Origin: Cellvibrionales bacterium
GTDB taxonomy: Bacteria > Pseudomonadota > Gammaproteobacteria > Pseudomonadales > UBA7434
Reading direction: 5' to 3'
Length of the DNA stretch: 9,540 nt
Assembly: GCA_018668095.1 (NCBI GenBank)
Contig: JABIQF010000055.1
Coordinates: 1 to 9,540, forward strand
Of the stretch, positions 6,975 through 9,540 are shown piece by piece. Position numbers and translations under genes: made by a program. Position 1 is the stretch's first letter, and each line of letters opens with the position of its first letter. The notes below the pieces were generated by a model. It did no database searches. It worked only from the letters and a program-made list of their open reading frames with translations, and was not told where the DNA came from.

Positions 6975-7095
6975 CACAATCAAAAACGAAAAAACAGTTT
7001 AACTATGCCACGATCAAGACTACCTGACAATTATCAACTTAACGGCTATTATTATAGATAGATATTGCACACTGACATTCAGTTAATAGCGACTC

Positions 7096-7113
7096 ATGCT
7101 GATAAGCATTATC
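7096..7113. promoter_or_regulatory. Overlapping short dyads upstream of the oxygenase gene
   Basis: ATGCT (7096-7100), a GATA loop and AGCAT (7105-7109) form one perfect 5-bp dyad. GATAA (7101-7105) with TTATC (7109-7113) forms a second one that overlaps it. The pair lies about 50 bases before the oxygenase ATG and could be an operator or a small leader hairpin. Both are short enough to arise by chance. Confidence 0.25.
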
Positions 7114-7161
7114 GCTTAACAATACTTAAGTCATGATGCCCGCTGACAGTAGAATTTAATA

Positions 7162-8511
7162 ATGAAAACATCGTCTACAAACCAAGATCTTCATCTTAAT
7201 CCCTCACTGAGATTAATGGCAACGTTTAGAGTTTTAAATGAAGAAACTCGAAGCCTCGATCATCATGATTTTTTATTCGCTCGATACCCCGAGTTCCAAA
7301 CCATCTTGTTAGCACTGGCTGCAGGTGAAAAAGCTTCTGTTGCTTTTGCATCGGCTAGCCCTTTATTGCTACGTGACCTCGAAAGCAAAGGCATTGTTCT
7401 TTTGAGTTTAGACGATAAAAATGAAAGTATCGTTATTGCTCAACAACCGAATACAGTAGTTACCATTACACTATTTGCACGCTACCCGCATACACCGTCT
7501 ACACGCCGCGCATTGGTGATTAATAGCTATACAGCAGCCTCAATTTGGTTATTAAACGCAGTTGCTACTACTGAAATAGCATTGAACAAGCTTAGCCAAG
7601 ACGACATCAACATATTGATTGAGCAAGGCGCTTTAATTGACAGCGATCCTCCCGTCACTGCTACTTACCCCAACCCATCCGTCGCTGAAGAGACTTTTTT
7701 AGAACAGCTAGCAACGGCTGAGCAAGTGTTTATTCAAAATAATGGCGAAGCGATTCCAGATAAAGTCTTACGCTTATTAGGAAAGCAAATTCCTGAACTG
7801 CCAAAAGGCACAATTGTTTGGACTTGCGATGCAGGCACTCGACTGCCCAGCGCCACTTTATTATCGGATAAAAAAATATCCGAACTGATTATCGATCCTA
7901 AGCAACGGCTAGTTATTCCATCAGTTGCCGCACAAAAAAAACAATGGCAGCAAAAGCTAAGTATTGCAAAAATTGAGTTCAAGCGGCAAGCCTATGCACA
8001 GCTTATTGATGTTATTTCACCCGCTCATCAGCGCGCACTAAAAGAACATGTTAGATCGCTAGTGAAAAACAATTATTTCGGCCCTATAGGTGATGGGCAA
8101 GTTGATCGAAGGATGGCTATTCACAATGAAACCGTGACCGCTTCAATTCATCACCGCCTAGCAAAATTGGTGAGTTTAATCACCGGTGAAGCGCTTCAGG
8201 CGTCGTATGCTTATTTAGGTTGTTATCTTGGCGGCGCAGTTTTAGAACGGCATGTTGACCGCGCTCAATGCCAATATAACTTATCGATTGTATTTGATAT
8301 GAGTGATGAAGAAGGCAACGCTGTAGAGCCATGGCCTATTTACTTACAGGTCAGAAATAAGCCCGTAGCCGTTAATTTAAAGGTAGGTAGTGGCTTACTG
8401 TATCGTGGAACAGAGATCGAACATTGGCGAGAAAAACTGCCTGAAGGACATAGAGCTATCGTTTGCTTTTACCACTTTGTTAGCCCTAACTTTGATGGGG
8501 CATTAATTTAA
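7162..8511 (+). CDS. Fe(II)/2-oxoglutarate-dependent oxygenase domain protein with unknown N-terminal half
   Basis: The protein has 449 residues. The C-terminal part (about 275-449) has the pattern of Fe(II)/2-oxoglutarate oxygenases of the prolyl-4-hydroxylase-like type: H364-V-D366 in LERHVDRAQC, YNLSIVFDM as the following strand, then VGSGLLYRGTEIEHWRE with distal iron ligand H421 and R431 (EGHRAIV) as the likely 2-oxoglutarate-binding arginine. This suggests hydroxylation or another oxidation of a protein, sugar or small molecule. The N-terminal 270 residues are not recognised. LFARYP occurs twice (38-43 and 104-109), and the blocks after each (about 44-80 and 110-160) look like small helical modules ending in a Leu..Gly turn, faintly like PqqD or winged-helix units; this is a guess. 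No signal peptide is seen, so it is cytoplasmic. The start ATG has no strong ribosome binding site, so initiation may be weak or from M19. It stands alone on the plus strand between minus-strand sugar genes and is convergent with gmd. Confidence 0.85.
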   Translation: MKTSSTNQDLHLNPSLRLMATFRVLNEETRSLDHHDFLFARYPEFQTILLALAAGEKASVAFASASPLLLRDLESKGIVLLSLDDKNESIVIAQQPNTVVTITLFARYPHTPSTRRALVINSYTAASIWLLNAVATTEIALNKLSQDDINILIEQGALIDSDPPVTATYPNPSVAEETFLEQLATAEQVFIQNNGEAIPDKVLRLLGKQIPELPKGTIVWTCDAGTRLPSATLLSDKKISELIIDPKQRLVIPSVAAQKKQWQQKLSIAKIEFKRQAYAQLIDVISPAHQRALKEHVRSLVKNNYFGPIGDGQVDRRMAIHNETVTASIHHRLAKLVSLITGEALQASYAYLGCYLGGAVLERHVDRAQCQYNLSIVFDMSDEEGNAVEPWPIYLQVRNKPVAVNLKVGSGLLYRGTEIEHWREKLPEGHRAIVCFYHFVSPNFDGALI

Positions 8512-8543
8512 TTATCTCACCTATATAAGTAATAAACAGTACA

Positions 8544-9540
8544 CTAGTTCCACTCATTACTTAAGTCGAGTGAAAAGCCTTTTTCTTTCAATAATAAAAA
8601 GCGACGCGCTTTATCTAGGTCATAACAGATCATCTCATCAACCATGATAGAAAACTCAATAGTTGATTCCCAACCTAACTTTTCTTTTGCCTTGGCTGCA
8701 TCACCTAGCAAAGAATCAACTTCTGCAGGACGAAAATAATTCGCATCGACTCTAATAATAGTTTTTCCTAACAAATTGTCACCGGTAATAGATTTTACCG
8801 AGGCATCAACAGCAACAATAGAAGCTGTCTCATCAATCCCTGAACCATGCCATTCTAAGGTAATACCAAGGCAGCCCGCAGACGCAACAACAAACTCACG
8901 CACCGAACGTGTTACACCGGTAGCAATTACAAAATCCTCAGGCTTATCTTGTTGAAGCATACGCCATTGCATCTCAACATAATCTTTTGCATGCCCCCAA
9001 TCCCTCTTAGCATCTAGATTACCTAACGCCAAGACTTCTTGATTACCTAAACAAATATTAGTTAAGCCTCTCGTAATTTTACGTGAAACAAAAGTCTCTC
9101 CACGACGAGAAGATTCATGATTAAACAAAATTCCGTTACAAGCAAATATGCCATAGGACTCTCTATAATTAATGGTAATCCAATGCGCATAAAGCTTAGC
9201 TACAGCATAAGGAGAACGTGGGTAAAACGGCGTATTCTCTGTTTGCGGCACTTGCTGCACTTTGCCATAAAGCTCAGAAGTTGATGCCTGATAAAAACGT
9301 GTTTTCTTCTCCAAACCAAGCAAGCGTATTGCTTCTAACAATCTTAATGTTCCTAAGGCATCAACATCGGCGGTGTATTCGGGAGCCTCAAAAGAAACCG
9401 CCACATGAGACTGAGCGGCAAGGTTATATATCTCGGTTGGTTTTATACTCTTAATTAGTCTGATTATGTTAGAAGAATCTGTCAAATCCCCATAATATAA
9501 TTTTAAATTCATCTTGTTATGTAAATCATCAACTAAATCC
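8544..9540 (-). CDS. gmd: GDP-mannose 4,6-dehydratase, N-terminus beyond the right edge
   Basis: The enzyme converts GDP-D-mannose to GDP-4-keto-6-deoxy-D-mannose, the branch point for GDP-L-fucose, GDP-D-rhamnose, GDP-colitose and GDP-perosamine. The frame continues in the coding direction through the ATG at 9512 to the window edge (DLVDDLHNK before MNLKLYYGDLTDSSN), and family members have YGDLTD about 60 residues into the protein. The gene is therefore cut by the window and 9512 is not its start; the Rossmann GxxGxxG part is missing here. Diagnostic segments are NLAAQSHVAVSFE, EYTADVDALGTLRLLEAIR, the active-site STSELYG and PRSPYAVAK (Tyr-x-x-x-Lys), NGILFNHES, RRGETFVSRKITR, RDWGHAKDYVEMQW, EDFVIATG and YFRPAEVDSLLGD. 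The usual HESPRRGETF reads HESSRRGETF, a mild change. The visible 332 codons plus about 45 missing residues match the ~370-residue family. It is convergent with the oxygenase gene, 32 bases apart. Confidence 0.96.
   Translation of the reverse strand, partial: DLVDDLHNKMNLKLYYGDLTDSSNIIRLIKSIKPTEIYNLAAQSHVAVSFEAPEYTADVDALGTLRLLEAIRLLGLEKKTRFYQASTSELYGKVQQVPQTENTPFYPRSPYAVAKLYAHWITINYRESYGIFACNGILFNHESSRRGETFVSRKITRGLTNICLGNQEVLALGNLDAKRDWGHAKDYVEMQWRMLQQDKPEDFVIATGVTRSVREFVVASAGCLGITLEWHGSGIDETASIVAVDASVKSITGDNLLGKTIIRVDANYFRPAEVDSLLGDAAKAKEKLGWESTIEFSIMVDEMICYDLDKARRFLLLKEKGFSLDLSNEWN

Noticed and set aside
7734..7982. Minus-strand 82-codon frame inside the oxygenase gene
   Set aside because: It is antisense to a long, family-like coding region and has no independent evidence.
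8526..8563. 8-bp inverted repeat TAAGTAAT...ATTACTTA between the convergent oxygenase and gmd genes
   Set aside because: The stem is all weak pairs except one, the loop is 22 bases and there is no T-run, so a terminator is not supported.
8551..8572. CACTC...GAGTG dyad around ACTTAAGT at the end of gmd
   Set aside because: It lies in coding sequence with imperfect symmetry and is probably chance.
1..9540. CRISPR array, transposase, tRNA or phage attachment site
   Set aside because: None was seen on either strand; the only repeats are the internal gene repeats and the decanucleotide array.

Overview
The window looks like chromosome from a Gram-negative, probably marine or aquatic gammaproteobacterium. 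The reasons are a proteobacterial-type RecQ, an exported protein with a classic PEP-CTERM tail (a sorting signal of exopolysaccharide-producing Gram-negatives), nucleotide-sugar genes of the GDP-deoxyhexose type, and AT-leaning base composition. No genus can be named from the sequence alone.

Left region (1-3234, all minus strand): three exported proteins. Reading in the direction of transcription they are a PEP-CTERM protein (2554-3234), a larger secreted protein with two long internal repeats and a C-terminal membrane tail (780-2438), and the N-terminal part of a right-handed beta-helix protein that runs off the left edge (1-643). A good extended -10 promoter lies before the first gene, a 9-bp hairpin lies between the first and second, and a clear rho-independent terminator follows the second. 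The beta-helix gene is therefore probably a separate transcript or depends on read-through.

Middle: recQ (3624-5519, plus strand) is a complete 631-residue DNA repair helicase with all expected motifs. It is convergent with the sugar genes that follow and is probably functionally unrelated to its neighbours.

Right region (5557-9540): a sugar and surface-polysaccharide segment. On the minus strand are a GDP-mannose 4,6-dehydratase (gmd, 5' end beyond the right edge), an NAD(P)-dependent epimerase/reductase of the GDP-L-fucose-synthase type, and a small cupin 24 bases behind it. Between gmd and the epimerase, on the opposite strand, is a 449-residue protein with a C-terminal Fe(II)/2-oxoglutarate oxygenase domain and an unrecognised N-terminal half. 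Gmd would make GDP-4-keto-6-deoxy-mannose, and the epimerase/reductase could complete a GDP-deoxyhexose. The cupin and the oxygenase are candidate accessory enzymes, but nothing in the sequence fixes their substrates.

No CRISPR array, tRNA, rRNA, insertion sequence or attachment site was seen. The points most worth a second look are the architecture of the oxygenase protein, the unusual YxxxR in the epimerase, the nearly identical 53-bp repeats in the secreted repeat protein, its non-canonical C-terminal tail beside a canonical PEP-CTERM protein, and a five-copy decanucleotide repeat in the leader of the epimerase gene.
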